Of a stretch of 64,000 nt of DNA, positions 1 to 11,329 are shown one piece after another. A program made the position numbers and the translations under genes. The notes beneath the pieces were generated by a model that saw only the letters and a program-made list of their open reading frames with translations, did no database searches and was not told the origin of the DNA. The stretch is taken from positions 11,675,501 to 11,739,500 of the forward strand of contig CM057146.1 in the NCBI GenBank assembly GCA_029964075.1. Reading direction: 5' to 3'. Position 1 is the stretch's first letter. Each line of letters begins with the position of its first letter. This DNA comes from Patiria pectinifera (Eukaryota > Echinodermata > Asteroidea > Valvatida > Asterinidae).

Positions 1-1036
1 GGTTGACAAATTCTGATAAACCATTAGTATCTCCACTCTTCTATGATAACTAGGCCTTAATGTGTTTCAAACCATTAATTTCTTTTCTTTTTAGCGCGTT
101 TTTAAAGGCTTCACTGCGCACTTCAAAATACGATCGGAAAATCACACCAGAGTAAAATTTCGCTCTTTAGCTAATTGTAATAAACGACATATATCAACCA
201 ACGTTTACGAACGGGAATGTTTAGAGCTTAACATTTCACTAACTGTGAAATTTCGGGGTAAAACTTGTGCTCGAGCAAGGCACCAGATGCAAAAAAATTG
301 AAGTGTGCCACGTTAGGTACCGCGCCACCTAGGGGACATCAACAATTTGTCTGTCATTTTGATCTATACTCACGTCAAACCAAATAAATATCCAATACAT
401 ACTGGCAATGTACAAATGACTAAATCGGTACGTTAAAGGGTAAACCATGTGTCAATGCATGTATAGAATAACGTGTGGATGACGCGAAGAAAAAAGTGTG
501 CTCAAGCTAATGGCAAACTATATAGCCAAGTGGCAATTCAGTGCGGGCATTTTGATTTCACGGTAATAAGCCACACGTCAATGCTAGTGAACATCACGTA
601 AGAAAGCGATTGACGAATGGAGTTTTTATAATCATCCCCAGTTTGTGAAACCACGATCCAAACTCAGTTGGTGCAGTTCCAATCAAGAGCCTGATTTTGA
701 TTTAAAAAAAGAAAAGACTCTAATGGGGGCGTGGGGTGCGACTCCCCCCCCCCCGATACACCACTGCGCATGTTAAATTTGTTATTATTGATGGCTTATT
801 ACCGTGAAAGCACCGAGTCGGACCAGTCACCGAATCTGATTGTTGGGGGTGTGTGAACGAGCATCGACGCCAACTGTAAATAAAATCAAGGTTCCATGGC
901 GGCCCTAATGACCAAGCAATATGGCCACCAACTCAGATGGACGAAAACAAATCAATATCAACACGTTTCAAAGTGGTGTGTCTAATTGCTGGTCTTGTTG
1001 TAAACACGAAAAAAAATTCCTTCGCTTCTGACGGGC
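1..1036. other. 5' flank of the lectin array, no gene seen
   Basis: I see no supportable gene here. The stretch is AT-rich with short, unconserved reading frames. A poly-C run near 747-757, followed by a word resembling the end of a nested MITE (ACCACTGCGC), suggests a degraded mobile element around 720-775. The part from about 880 resembles the upstream region of the second lectin gene near 5660, so the lectin duplication unit probably begins about here. Confidence 0.4.
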
Positions 1037-1145
1037 TTCCGTTTTGCGCAATCAAGAAACACATGCAGAAACCGCGAACAATGCGAAGGTAATTTGCTGA
1101 AGTACTCCGATGCAAGACTCTTAAAAATTAGCCGACACTTGCCAA
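1037..1145 (+). repeat. 109-bp direct repeat, left copy, flanking lectin gene 1
   Basis: This 109-bp stretch recurs almost unchanged at 1942-2050, so lectin gene 1 sits between two near-identical direct repeats. A weaker relative lies upstream of lectin gene 2 (about 5808-6010), which shows that this is normal lectin 5' flank. The downstream copy is therefore the displaced one. A recent local duplication or an unequal exchange explains it best. Confidence 0.75.
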
Positions 1146-1240
1146 CTGAACCACGTACATCACGAAACAGCTTGGACTAACCTCTTTAGCTGGCAACGTT
1201 TAATTTGTCTGCATGTGTGTTTCAACTTCAAGCTACCTGG

Positions 1241-1247
1241 TATATAA
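1241..1247 (+). promoter_or_regulatory. TATA box candidate of lectin gene 1
   Basis: TATATAA lies 48 bases before the chosen ATG. The words after it (CTAGCTGCTTGGTAT) are shared with the upstream regions of lectin genes 4 and 8, where a TATA-like word sits at the same relative place. In this gene about 100 bases of leader present in genes 4 and 8 are missing, which brings the TATA box unusually close to the coding start. Confidence 0.5.
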
Positions 1248-1294
1248 CTAGCTGCTTGGTATAACTACTTGGTATGAGAAAGAACCAGCTCAGA

Positions 1295-1831
1295 ATGGCA
1301 GCTCTTCGTGATATTTTGGTTGTATTTCTGTTCGTCTTGGGAGGCTTTTCGACCTTGTCAGCTCTCTGCCCTCCGGGCTGGAAGGACTGGCATCAGTCAT
1401 GCTACGCGGTGTACTCACATCGTACTTCAAGCTGGGCAGATGCTTCAAAATTCTGCGAGAGTAAAAAAGGCCACCTTGTCGTGCCAAATTCACAGGCCGA
1501 GAGCGATTTCTTACGGCAGATGGTTATGGAACGATTTCAGACCGCGGAAAAACGCGGGGTTTGGATCGGCTGCAAACGTGAGTCCGTTAACGCAAGCTTC
1601 GTTTGCTCCGGGAATACTGAGGGAATGAGCTTCACCAACTGGGCCCCGGGTTATCCCAAACAAGAAGCTCGTCAGTGCGTCGCGTTGTGGAAGGGAGGCA
1701 ACGGAACATGGAGAAGTAGCAACTGCATGGCAAACAAAGAGAGGTACGTCTTCTGCGAGATGCCGAACACTCCTCGCGTGTTCTGCCTGACAGCCGACGA
1801 AAATGGGCGCTTTGTTAAGGACTTGCCGTGA
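1295..1831 (+). CDS. Secreted C-type lectin-like protein, array gene 1 (subfamily A)
   Basis: This gene encodes 178 residues in one exon. Residues 1-23 form a signal peptide (MAALRDILVVFLF then a small-residue end at LSA), followed by one CTLD. Visible CTLD marks are CPPGW at 25-29, the paired cysteine in HQSCYA, the helix-1 cysteine in KFC, WIG at about 89-91, and the late cysteines in RQC, SNC and FC. An extra pair is WIGC and FVC. Calcium-site motifs EPN/QPD and WND are absent; NWAPGYPK and TWRSSNC stand in their place. Two N-glycosylation sequons (NAS, NGT) are present. The tail carries a further, unpaired-looking cysteine in VFCLTAD. An in-frame ATG at 1274 would add seven residues, but it lies too near the probable transcription start and is not conserved in the paralogues, so 1295 is preferred. 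The ligand is unknown. Confidence 0.85.
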   Translation: MAALRDILVVFLFVLGGFSTLSALCPPGWKDWHQSCYAVYSHRTSSWADASKFCESKKGHLVVPNSQAESDFLRQMVMERFQTAEKRGVWIGCKRESVNASFVCSGNTEGMSFTNWAPGYPKQEARQCVALWKGGNGTWRSSNCMANKERYVFCEMPNTPRVFCLTADENGRFVKDLP

Positions 1832-1941
1832 AGATTGATCCGCCGAAGTCATCGTATTGTGTATACCAATTAGAATTGCTTTAGGCCTACTTTGAGCTGG
1901 AGAGTGCTCAAAACCCCAGTCAAGGTAACAGATACACAGGT

Positions 1942-2050
1942 TTCCGTTTTGCGCAATCAAGAAACACATGCAGAAACCGCGAACAATGCGAAGGTAATTT
2001 GCTGAAGTACTCCGATGCAAGACTCTTAAAAACAAGCCGACACTTGCCAA
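1942..2050 (+). repeat. 109-bp direct repeat, right copy, downstream of lectin gene 1
   Basis: This is the second copy of the 1037-1145 sequence, in the same orientation and about 905 bases away. It interrupts 3' sequence that otherwise matches the region downstream of lectin gene 4 (identical up to about 1935 and 16515), so it was added after those two genes separated. Confidence 0.75.
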
Positions 2051-2059
2051 ATGCAATGC

Positions 2060-4180
2060 AAGCGTTGTGAAATTGTTTTTCTTGGAAATTGTATGTTACC
2101 AAATAACTAAATCTGTTTTGATATTTAATCTGCATTTTGATTGAAACAAGACAGGAGCATTGCAGGGAATTTTCATGCGGTGGGTTACAGAAAAAACACC
2201 AGTATTCCCTGCAATGTTTCGATTGAGTTTAATACATATTTGAAAAGAAACTGTCCAAACTTAAAGATATTTAATTAGATAAAAAAAATTGTTCAAAAAG
2301 TTATCGTAGTTTTCTTGATGTTTTATCCGTTGAAGTTTTGGTTGTCCCACTCGAAAAAGTAGAAGATTTTCATTAAATTTACTACATTGATATATTCACA
2401 TCAGAATCTTAAGTTTTTGACTTAAACTTATGCTTATGCCGATCCGATTGTGATTCTTTAAATTTAAATTTTGAATAGCCTACAATTAAAATTCAATCAC
2501 GACATCACATTTAATGATGAATAAATGAGTGAATGTTGCTTTAATGATTCACATTTAAGATATTCTTGTAATGTTAATGAACTAAGAATATTAAGTATAC
2601 ATTCAATTTTGGTAACTCACTCATTTTCTTTGAATTAACTTTTTGCTTTGATGGCCTGCTTATCAAATAGTTTAAACATTGTGCGTCATAGTCGTCTACT
2701 AACATTCGCATGATATAACTGTACGTTGTTCAAATATTTTATTAAGCCGTATTTTTGTGGAAATAAAAAACAGCCTTATGTGCAATTGTTTAAACAAAAT
2801 AGCTTTGAATCCCCGCATAGGTTGCTGAATAGAGCACACGCCTTTGCGTAAGTTTAGAATGTAATTGGTCATGATTTAAACTGCAAATTATTGTTGACTT
2901 AGTTTTTTAATTATTGCTGGAGTTTCTGAAGGTGTATATCGGCTCATTTACATGTGTCCAAAAAGTAACCTACCGAACTGTTATTCTCATGCAGCTCACG
3001 CGGATTAAAGAGCAAATACTAAACCCCCCGTGCAACGATTCCGTCTGGCTTGCTGGTACTTTAAAGAAATAAAAAAATGTAGGTGATTTCCAACGATCAG
3101 TCAGTTGAGTGAACTTTGGAAATGAAGAGTGCACAATCAAAAGGTTGTGCGTGATTTTTCACTGCTTTCTCGAAAAGTCTACTGTCCAATGAGCTGAAAC
3201 TTCAACAAGTTGGATTTTGAACATTCTTCTTTGGATTTTCAGTGGTATTATTGGAAACGAACAAAATGCATGAAACGCAAGTGATCCTATATGCCTTTAA
3301 TGCTAGGGATGGTGACTTTGTTGTCTGTGACCACTTAATTTGTAAACAATATTTAAGATTTTGCGATCAAGCTACATGAGTCGTTTGTCAACCCTGGTCA
3401 GATTTTTTTTAATTACAGATTTCAAAAGAGCACAATCTCAGCATTACTGCTGTGAAAACCGCATGCTGATACCATCTTTAGTTCAAAAATTATGGAAGTC
3501 GGAACACCAAGAGATGTGAGGAAGTGATGTGATGAAGCCGGCCCTATTTTGGCTAGAGTTAATCTCCAAATAAAAATTCCCGACAAACGACTCATTTAGC
3601 TTGATCGCATCCCTTTTCAAATAGACTGATGATACAATTTCAACTGCTCTCTAACAGAACGTTTTAATTTAAATTATGACAAACGGGTTTTCTGATAGCA
3701 AAAGTGTTTTTGATAAAAAAAAAATTAAGGAGATTTTAGAAAAAGCCCGAATCAAGTTTGTTTCGAGATACTCTGACAAAAAGTATATTAAAGAATTGTG
3801 GAATTGTTCCCTCTTGATTTTATCTTACAAAAATGTGTTTTTAAAACTTTTTAAAGAAACATTTCGTCAGAAATCGTGATTCTAAAAATAAAGACTTTCT
3901 TGTGTTGAGCCGATTACTGTATAAAAGTGTTGTTAAAAGATTATTGTAATTGATTGAAATATTGCATTAAATAAATATCTTTATGGATTTGCGTTACTCG
4001 AATTCAAAATGAATATTCATCTAACTCAAACAACCAATCTCCATTTGGGGTTCAGGAGTTCTTAATATTTTATTTACAATGTAAAATATTGTATATTATT
4101 TATGTTATATGTTTAATTCAATGTTTGCAGTTGTATGTAGATTAATAAATACATTGCAAGAAAATGTTCATTTGAAAGAT
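2060..4180 (+). repeat. Lectin-array spacer block, copy 1
   Basis: This AT-rich noncoding block sits downstream of lectin gene 1 and recurs, diverged, at 7868-9650, 12729-15000, 20925-23345 and partly 25975-26540. Shared landmarks include GCGTTGTGAAATTG at the start, CTCGAAAAAGTAGAAGATTTT, and AACAAAATGCATGAAACGCA. The order of landmarks is kept in each copy, so it is part of the tandem duplication unit. The short reading frame at 3676-3879 is not kept open in the other copies and is not counted as a gene. Confidence 0.7.
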
Positions 4181-5640
4181 TCAATTTTTTTCATGGCAAT
4201 ATAACATAAAGCATAGTTGCCACAAAACATTAACACAGTAATACTACTTCCCACTCAGATTCAAGACGTTTTGAATTTAACTAAAATAGTACATACATAT
4301 CATTTCCTTTCAGTTTACAGACAACTACAAACTTCCTTTGAAGTACCAGAAAAATCACAACATTAATATTACATAATTAGATATAACCTTGTTAAAAATT
4401 CAGAACACAATATATAACTGTTTGATAAAATTATATAACAATTCCCGGAATAAGCTGAGACAATTGCGGTGATAGACAGATAGACCCAGTGTTTGTGTGG
4501 GGAAAACACGCCAAACAAGTACAAGAAAGCGGAGTTTTTGAACTCAAAAGAGAGAAGAAAAGGGGAGAAAAAAACCCCGAAAGGTGGCTCATGGAGTGGT
4601 GGTGGGTTAAATTTCATCGGCAAACAATTGCCTTTTCTCCGGTCAGTGGTGGAATCAAGAATGACGCGACGCCAAGTTATTGCGTGCTATCTACATGGAG
4701 CGGGAAACTTTGCACCAATGACCGCCAGCTATTCACGCGTTCAGCGTGTGACGTAATCGTAAACAACCACATCAGGGATCTTCTCGAAAATTGTCGAGGT
4801 GTCCGCGCGTCCATAAACCCGATTAAACTGCGCTTAATCGTCATTAATACTTTACTGATGGTGTCCAGAAAGATGGTGTCCAGCCCCCCACCTTTTGGTT
4901 GTTACGGAGGCCGGATGACCGGTGAAAGAAAACCTGTCTATCTTCAGCACGGATGCTACAAAAATTAGGCCCCCGGCCCAACAGTAACATCCATCCCCTC
5001 CCCACGCCGCCAGTTCAACCGTAGTTCCTTCGTAAACTGGCTTTTAATGATTTTACTATCAAAGTGGTGAGAAGCGATACAATTTGGATTCAGTGTTGTC
5101 GTATATGGTTACTTGTAAAAAATATATTTTAATTCACAATTTGCATGTTTGCATGTTGTTTGTTAATTGAAAGTGCATTTGTGTAAAATTAGTTATGAAT
5201 TGCTCCTATATTAAAACTATAAAAACATTTACAAACTCTAAGAAGTTTGTTTTATATTAATCCATACGGTTTACACACGCTTCACTTTGAGCGAGTTCAA
5301 CTACGATCATGAAGTGAACCCTTGCCTGCAGTAGTGGCATGTATGAACAACTTCAAGCTTTTCATTTAATCTACTTCACGGAGTGACTTCGAAATTCATC
5401 TAGTTTCCGAGCAGAGACGTACGAGATAGCATCGCTGTAGCTTGTTTAACCTAAATTCAAAGCTCTTGACGAGAACTTTAATTACGCTGCTTGCAATTAG
5501 GGCATTGTTATCAACATCCCGCACAAGAAAACAGACGGTTAAAAAAAAAAAAAAAAGCAATGAGTCAGATGACATTGAGATATCAAAGAAAATAACCAAT
5601 CGTTAAATCTGATCGTTGGGTAGGGAAACGACAATCGAAA
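4181..5640. other. Intergenic, unassigned
   Basis: This stretch has no supportable gene. A higher-GC patch at about 4640-4880 stands out from the AT-rich surroundings and may be an inserted fragment, but I see no terminal repeats. A reading frame of 159 codons crosses it (4489-4968), with low-complexity content and no recognisable domain. It is left unannotated. Confidence 0.4.
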
Positions 5641-6095
5641 CCATCTGTAATTAAAGTCCAGGTTTCATCGCAGCCGTGAGGGCCAAACTATATTGGAAAA
5701 ACACACAACGACGAAAAGAAACCAGCATAAACATAATTTGAAAGTGGTGTCTCTAATTGCTGGTCTTGTTGTGAACACGAATAAAAAATATCCATCGCTT
5801 ATGACGGGCTTCCGTTTTGCGCAATCAGAGAAACCACCAATCAAAGAAACACATCAGAAACCGAGCACAGCTGAAGTACTCCGATTCGAGACTATTTATT
5901 GTGAAAACTACCCGCTCGACTTTAATTAGAGCATTAGGTAAACAGCAATATATGAAATATTTTTACGGTCGAGGCAGGCCTTCGCTCAGCAAGCCGACAC
6001 TTGCCAACTGCACCACGTACACGAAACAGCTTAGACTAACCTCTTCGGCGACTTTTAATCTGAGTGTGAGCCCTATTCCGTCAAGCCAAGCTGGG

Positions 6096-6100
6096 TATAA
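6096..6100 (+). promoter_or_regulatory. TATA box candidate of lectin gene 2
   Basis: GGTATAA lies about 150 bases before the ATG. It precedes a leader (ATAATACCACTGTC, then TCGCTGCATTGAA) that is also present upstream of genes 4 and 8. The position relative to that shared leader supports a promoter role. Confidence 0.4.
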
Positions 6101-6247
6101 GAAAAAGTCAGTTTAACGATCATAATACCACTGTCTACAGTACTATTGGCATTGTTAAGACAATCAAATCGCTGCATTGAATTAGGAGTTAATTCCCCTG
6201 TAAGCGATTCAACTGTATGGTTTTGCTCTATTTAACATCCTAAAGAA

Positions 6248-6784
6248 ATGGCAGCTCTTCGTGATATTTTGGTTGTTTTTTTGTTCGCCTTGGGAGGCTT
6301 TTCGACCTTGTCGGCTCTCTGCCCTCCGGGCTGGAAGAACTGGCATCAGTCATGCTACGCGATGTACTTCGATCGTATGAGTTGGGCAGATGCTTCAAAG
6401 TTCTGCGACATTAAACAAAGCCACCTTGTCGTGCTGAATTCACAGGCTGAGAACGATTTCCTCTGGCGGATGATGATGGAACGATATGACACTGTCGAAG
6501 AACGCGGGGTCTGGATCGGCTGCAAACGCGAGTCCGCTGATTCGAGCTTTGAGTGCGCCGGAAACACCGAGGGAATGAGCTTCACCAACTGGGCACCGGG
6601 TTCTCCAAAACAAGGAGATCCTCAGTGCGTCGTGTTGTCGAAGGGACACAGCGGATCATGGACAACAAACAACTGCGCACCGCTGTCCCACTGCAAGTAT
6701 TTCGTATGCGAGATGCCGAATACTCCTCGCGTGCACTGCTTGACGGCTGATTCAAACGGGCGCTTCGCCACCGACATACCGTGA
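6248..6784 (+). CDS. Secreted C-type lectin-like protein, array gene 2 (subfamily B)
   Basis: This gene encodes 178 residues in one exon. The signal peptide is residues 1-23, and the CTLD starts at C25 (CPPGW). Likely disulfides by family pattern are C25-C36, C53-C154 and C127-C143, with the extra C92-C103 pair. C149 (SHCKY) is peculiar to this copy, and C164 in the tail is unpaired in all copies, which would allow covalent dimers. The central segment RESADSSFECAG marks subfamily B. No N-glycosylation sequon is seen, unlike the paralogues. Calcium-coordinating motifs are absent (NWAPGSPKQ, SWTTNN), so calcium-dependent sugar binding of the classical kind is doubtful. The start fits ATGGCAGCTCTTCG, shared with genes 1, 4, 7 and 8. 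Confidence 0.87.
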   Translation: MAALRDILVVFLFALGGFSTLSALCPPGWKNWHQSCYAMYFDRMSWADASKFCDIKQSHLVVLNSQAENDFLWRMMMERYDTVEERGVWIGCKRESADSSFECAGNTEGMSFTNWAPGSPKQGDPQCVVLSKGHSGSWTTNNCAPLSHCKYFVCEMPNTPRVHCLTADSNGRFATDIP

Positions 6785-6945
6785 AGCTTAAGACCAGGAG
6801 ACCAATCTAGCGAGATGGGACACCAAGTGAATATTACATCAACACAGACACACAATATGATGTAAACACAATTTGAATTGGCGACATTCCAATGTGCGTT
6901 TCTGTATCACGATGTAAATCGTTCCACACCAAAAAAATCAAAAAT

Positions 6946-6951
6946 AATAAA
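6946..6951 (+). terminator. Polyadenylation signal candidate of lectin gene 2
   Basis: AATAAA lies 162 bases after the stop codon, in an A-rich stretch. It is only a position-based candidate, and a downstream GT-rich element is not obvious. Confidence 0.3.
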
Positions 6952-6959
6952 AAACGGTT

Positions 6960-7860
6960 TCCAATGCCTGTCAGTTCGAGGTTACTGATTCTGACATCAA
7001 ATTGCGATATCATTGTGAAAATAATACGCTGCTCTCGTTGATTATTCTATTGTCTCCTTCAAAGAACATTTTTAATAGTATGGCCTCCTCTGCCCAGGCA
7101 CCGACTGTCAACACGTTTACGCTCTCCTCAGCCTAAATCATGACCTGTCTCCCCTCCCTTGCAAACTATACCAAATGTGCCGTGAAATCTCAAATCTTAC
7201 CCTTCCTAGAAAACCCTGCATAATGTACAACACTTAAGTCAACAGCACATCGTCGACGTACTCGACGTGCTTAAAAGGCTGGTATTCGTATAGAGAAAAC
7301 AAACATTGACTGCCAATCTGTGTGATTGTTGGCTATACTAAACCTACCGAAAGTTATCACCCTGATTTTGTATATGAACCTCCACGGTCCCATCCAATTC
7401 ATCAGAACCTGGTTAAGGTCAACATCCCCAAAGACGTTTCTGCGTGCTGAATGCGCGGTCTCTTCGCAGCAAATCGACAGAATTTCAGACACAAACCCAG
7501 AGCATGCAAACGAGGAGGCGGAGTTGGCGTTCTGTTTCGAAAGGAACTAAATATTTCGGTCAACACGTTACCAGAGTTTTGAAGGTTTGTCCTTCACCAT
7601 GACTACCTATAGTACCAGCCTTGGCTTTTTCATCATTTATCGGCCAACGTGCGTTTAAGTAGCATGAGACTCATGAGGTTTATGAGACTCGACTTCATGG
7701 ACAACTGCGAAGTGCCGTCTTAGTGGACACACGATCCTTTTCGAAGGTAGGCCAAATAGTTGGATATGTTTTTCAACAACATTAAAAAAACCTCCCGAAT
7801 TATAAATGGATCAAAATTACGAGTGACGGTCCTCAAGGATGGATAATATGGATATATTGG
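6960..7860. other. Spacer downstream of lectin gene 2
   Basis: There is no gene here. At about 7680-7800 is a noncoding stretch also found downstream of genes 6 (about 18610-18720), 7 (20310-20420) and 8 (25660-25800), with the shared word AAGGTAGGCC. It is probably the distal 3' untranslated or flanking sequence of the ancestral lectin unit. The GTAGGCC word could also be an unused splice donor. Confidence 0.4.
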
Positions 7861-7867
7861 ACAATGC

Positions 7868-9650
7868 TAGCGTTGTGAAATTGTTTTTCTTGGTAAATTG
7901 CATGTTCCTCAATTACTAAATCTGTTTCGATATTTGATCTGCATTTTGATTTAAACAAGACAGCAGCAAAGTAGGGAATTTTTCATGCGATGGGTTACAG
8001 AAAAAAACGTCATTCCTGTCATGTTTCTATTTATTTTGCTTTAAATTTGAAAAGAAACATGTCCAAAAGGAAGATATTTAATTAGATATTAAATTTTTCA
8101 AAAGATTTTTCATCGCAGTTTTCTTGATGTATTATCCCTTAATAGTTTGGTTGTGGCACTCGAAAAAGTAGAAGATTTTCATTAAATTTACTAGATTGAT
8201 ATATTTCCATCAGAAAATAACGTGTTTGACTTAAACTTATATTTATGATTCGATTGTGATTCTTTACATTTAAATTTTGAATAGCCTATAATAAAAAAAA
8301 TTAACCACGACATCGCTTTTAATGATGAATAAATTACTGAATGTGGCTTTAATGATTGGCATTTCAGATATTCTTGTAATGTTAATGAACTAAGACTTAG
8401 ATTCAACTTTTTTACTCACTCAATTTCATTTAATTAACTGATCACTTTTGGCTTTTACGACCTGCTTGTCAAATAGTAGAACATTGCGCATCATAGTCGT
8501 CTACTAACATTTGCATGATAACTGTACGTTGTTCAAATGTATTATTAAGCTGTTTTTTTTGTGGGAATCAAAAACAGTCTTATGAGCGATAGTTTTAAAA
8601 AGAAATAGCTTTAAATCATCGTATGGTAGGTTGCTGAATATAGGTTTCACGCCTTTGTGTAAGTTTAGTATGAAATTTGTCATGATAAACTGCATATTAT
8701 TGCTGGGCTTAGTTTTTGAATTTTTGCTGGAGATTTTTTGAAGGTGTAATCAGTGGATGGACAGTTAAAGGCATATAGGATCATTTGCATTTATCCCAAA
8801 AGTAACCTACCGAAATTATATCAAAAAGCTTACTTTGATTAAAGTACGTAGTATACTGAACACTGAAATTATTCCGTCTGGGTTAATGTCATTTAAAGGA
8901 AATCAAAAAAAGTAGGTGTTTTCCAACGATCAGTCACTTGAGTGATCTTTGGAACCGAAGACTGCTATAAACGAAAGTGTATTTCGTGATCAAAATGTCG
9001 TGCATGATTTTCACTGTTTTCTCGAGAACAAAAGAGTAAAATCCAGTGAGCTGAAACTTCAACTGGTTAGGTTTTGAACATTTTTCTCTGGAGTTTGAGT
9101 GGTGGCATGATTGGAAACGGACAAAATGCATGAAACGCAAGGGATCCAATATGCCTTGACTGTTAGGTATGGGGTGACTTTCAATTCTGTGACTACTTTG
9201 TAAAACAAAATTTAAGATTTATTTTTACTGTTACAAAATCTTGGCAGAATAGATTGATAGACAATACAATGTCGAAGGTTCTCTAACTGAACATTTTTTT
9301 TTCTAAACATGACAAACGGTTTTTCCTTTTACAAAAGTGTTTTCAAAAACAAGATAAGGTGGATTTAGAAAATAAAAACAAAATCGAGTTTCTTTCAAAA
9401 TCCTCTTGAAAAATTATACTAAAGATGTCAGAGTTGTAGCCTACCCTCTGGATTTTATCTTAAAAAAATATGTTTTTGAAATTTTGAAAATAAAGACCTG
9501 ATACTGAGCGGTTTACAGCATTGAAAAATGCTCTTGAAAGAATAATGTAAGTGATTCAAATATTACGTCATTCATTATCATATTTCATTAAAATAAATAG
9601 TACTTACTGTATAATACAGACAAACAATGTTCTTAATCCTTCATTTGGGG
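7868..9650 (+). repeat. Lectin-array spacer block, copy 2
   Basis: This is a diverged copy of the block at 2060-4180 with the same order of landmarks, such as GCGTTGTGAAATTG near 7870 and AACAAAATGCATGAAACGCA near 9119. It shows that genes 1 and 2 arose as whole-unit duplicates rather than by retroposition of coding sequence alone. Confidence 0.7.
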
Positions 9651-9689
9651 TGTCGCATTTGGGCCGAGGTGACCCCTCCCCGTCGAGAC

Positions 9690-10200
9690 CTAGCCTACTC
9701 TATGTGCACAAGGAAGCCGGAAATTGTTCCAAATGCCCTTTGCTTGATATTCGTCATTAGTCATGCTACTGAAACCACAAGCTCCATTCACAGTATGCCC
9801 CTCGTTATCAACACGTCGAGCGGTGGGACTGGTTGTAGCATATCATGTGTAGCTGCGTATCGTCCGGTCTCATTTGTCTGTAGTTCAACATCAGTGAGAC
9901 CGTCGCTTTTCAAGATTGACGGGCTCATGCTTTCAACAAAAACAATTGCGTGGATTCCATAAAGCGCCATATTGCACGTGCCGACACCACTATCCGGAGT
10001 GACTTTGGAAACGAAAACGTCACTGCCAAGACTTAGTATTGCCGTATACTAACTAAAATCTTATCCAGTTTTATACGACCGAGCTATTAAACAATAGGCC
10101 TAAGCGGCGACGCGAACTCCTAACATTGGTACCAAACGCTGAAAGTATTACACCCTTTACGATTTGTGATATACAAAAACGGAATCAATACCACAATCGT
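9690..10200 (+). repeat. Orphan lectin 5' flank (matches 16560-16970)
   Basis: This stretch matches the region immediately upstream of the truncated lectin at 16972. Shared words include CGAACTCCTAACATT and TGATATACAAAA followed by AATCAATAC. At the place where the truncated gene has its ATG, this copy reads ATCG and the similarity stops. It is lectin flank without a coding region, probably left by a deletion or recombination. Confidence 0.6.
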
Positions 10201-10293
10201 ATACAAATCACAACGGACAACGACAAGTATTCCATAAAGATGTAGTGGCAAGTACTCCATAAAGATGTATGTATACCCCTGGAATTACATCTG

Positions 10294-10922
10294 GAGTTGG
10301 AGAGAAACGGCTAAATGGCTCGCTAACATGACCCATTACGAATAACCTAATGTCATTCAAAGGAGAAACTCTCATAGACATTTGAATTTCCCACTGATGA
10401 CTTCAAAGGTTATTCATGTAGTTTTCTTTTTCAAAGTTATATAATTTTTTTTTTAAAATACCCTTCACTATTTCTTACATCGACTACTACTCTTGCAGGC
10501 TAATGAACATCTGATCTACTGTCGAGAACGTTGATTGGATGTACACATATTAATCTAGTTATATTTGTTTATATCAACCCATCTAATAACATTTTTATAA
10601 AGTTTAATATAAAGCCAACTAATAGAAAAATAGATATTGTACTAAATTAGTGTTTGTCCATAATGAAGTATAGGCCTAACAGGCAAACAACAGATAATGA
10701 GCTACAGAAAGAGAAACCTCAGTAATGCTTACAACCGCCGACTTCCTGTCGCTTCAACGGATCCTCTTAAAACTCGTTAAGCAAGGGTGAAAGCACTTTT
10801 AATGACTTAATGACTACAATTACCCGTTTAAGTAAAGGCCTATTGAGACATCTGCGTCCCTGAAATTGGAAGAACACAGTTGCTTGCAATTGAATCGGCT
10901 GGGAAGGCGTGGCTTATCGAGC
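10294..10922 (+). repeat. Direct duplication, left copy (about 0.63 kb)
   Basis: This stretch matches 11330-11964 in the same orientation. Shared landmarks include the GAGTTGGAGAGAA word, TTCTTACATCGACTACTACT, and the terminal GGCTTATCGAG. It lies in the 5' region of lectin gene 3. The two copies are separated by about 400 bases of distinct, higher-GC sequence. Confidence 0.7.
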
Positions 10923-11329
10923 AGTGGAGCTAACTAAACGAACAGTTTCTGGTAAAGTTTCGTGCAAGAGCTGGAAAGTTGAACTTTGACATGACACTGA
11001 GGCTGCATCCGAATCAACTGTCTAGAGCTAGGTCTATGTCCACGCCCATTGAGAATACGCGGGGACACACGCCGACAATATAGACGTATAGCCGTAGCTC
11101 TGGAAACCCGTTTTGGACACGGCCGGTCTGAGGCGCCCGCCGGACGTCACGTTGGCAGCCATGTTTATTGCGTGGCCTTATGGGATACTTACCCAAAATA
11201 ACCGGCTCGGCGAGTCGGTCGGTTACTTTGGCCAGGCTCAAGTAAGCATGAGAAGTCCCGTGAGAGGTCAATCGAACGCTGTCGCGCTTGCACGAGTAAG
11301 CGCAGGGGAAGTAATCGAACGCACTGCTA
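10923..11329. other. GC-richer insert between duplicated copies
   Basis: This is about 400 bases of distinct composition (words such as GCGCCCGCCGGACGTCACG) between the two copies of the 0.63-kb duplication. I see no terminal inverted repeats and no domain in the short frames. It could be a fragment captured during the duplication. Confidence 0.35.

Noticed and set aside
1274..1294. Upstream in-frame ATG of lectin gene 1 as the true start
   Set aside because: It is not shared by paralogues, lies about 27 bases after the TATA box and so probably at or before the transcript start, and would lengthen the signal peptide with charged residues.
3676..3879. Lysine-rich 67-codon frame downstream of lectin gene 1
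   Set aside because: The same spacer occurs near 9310, 23060 and 26210 with different frames and indels. The AT-rich composition alone explains the lysines.
4489..4968. 159-codon frame on the + strand
   Set aside because: It begins in purine-rich low complexity, overlaps another frame of similar length, and shows no domain, signal peptide or conserved partner.
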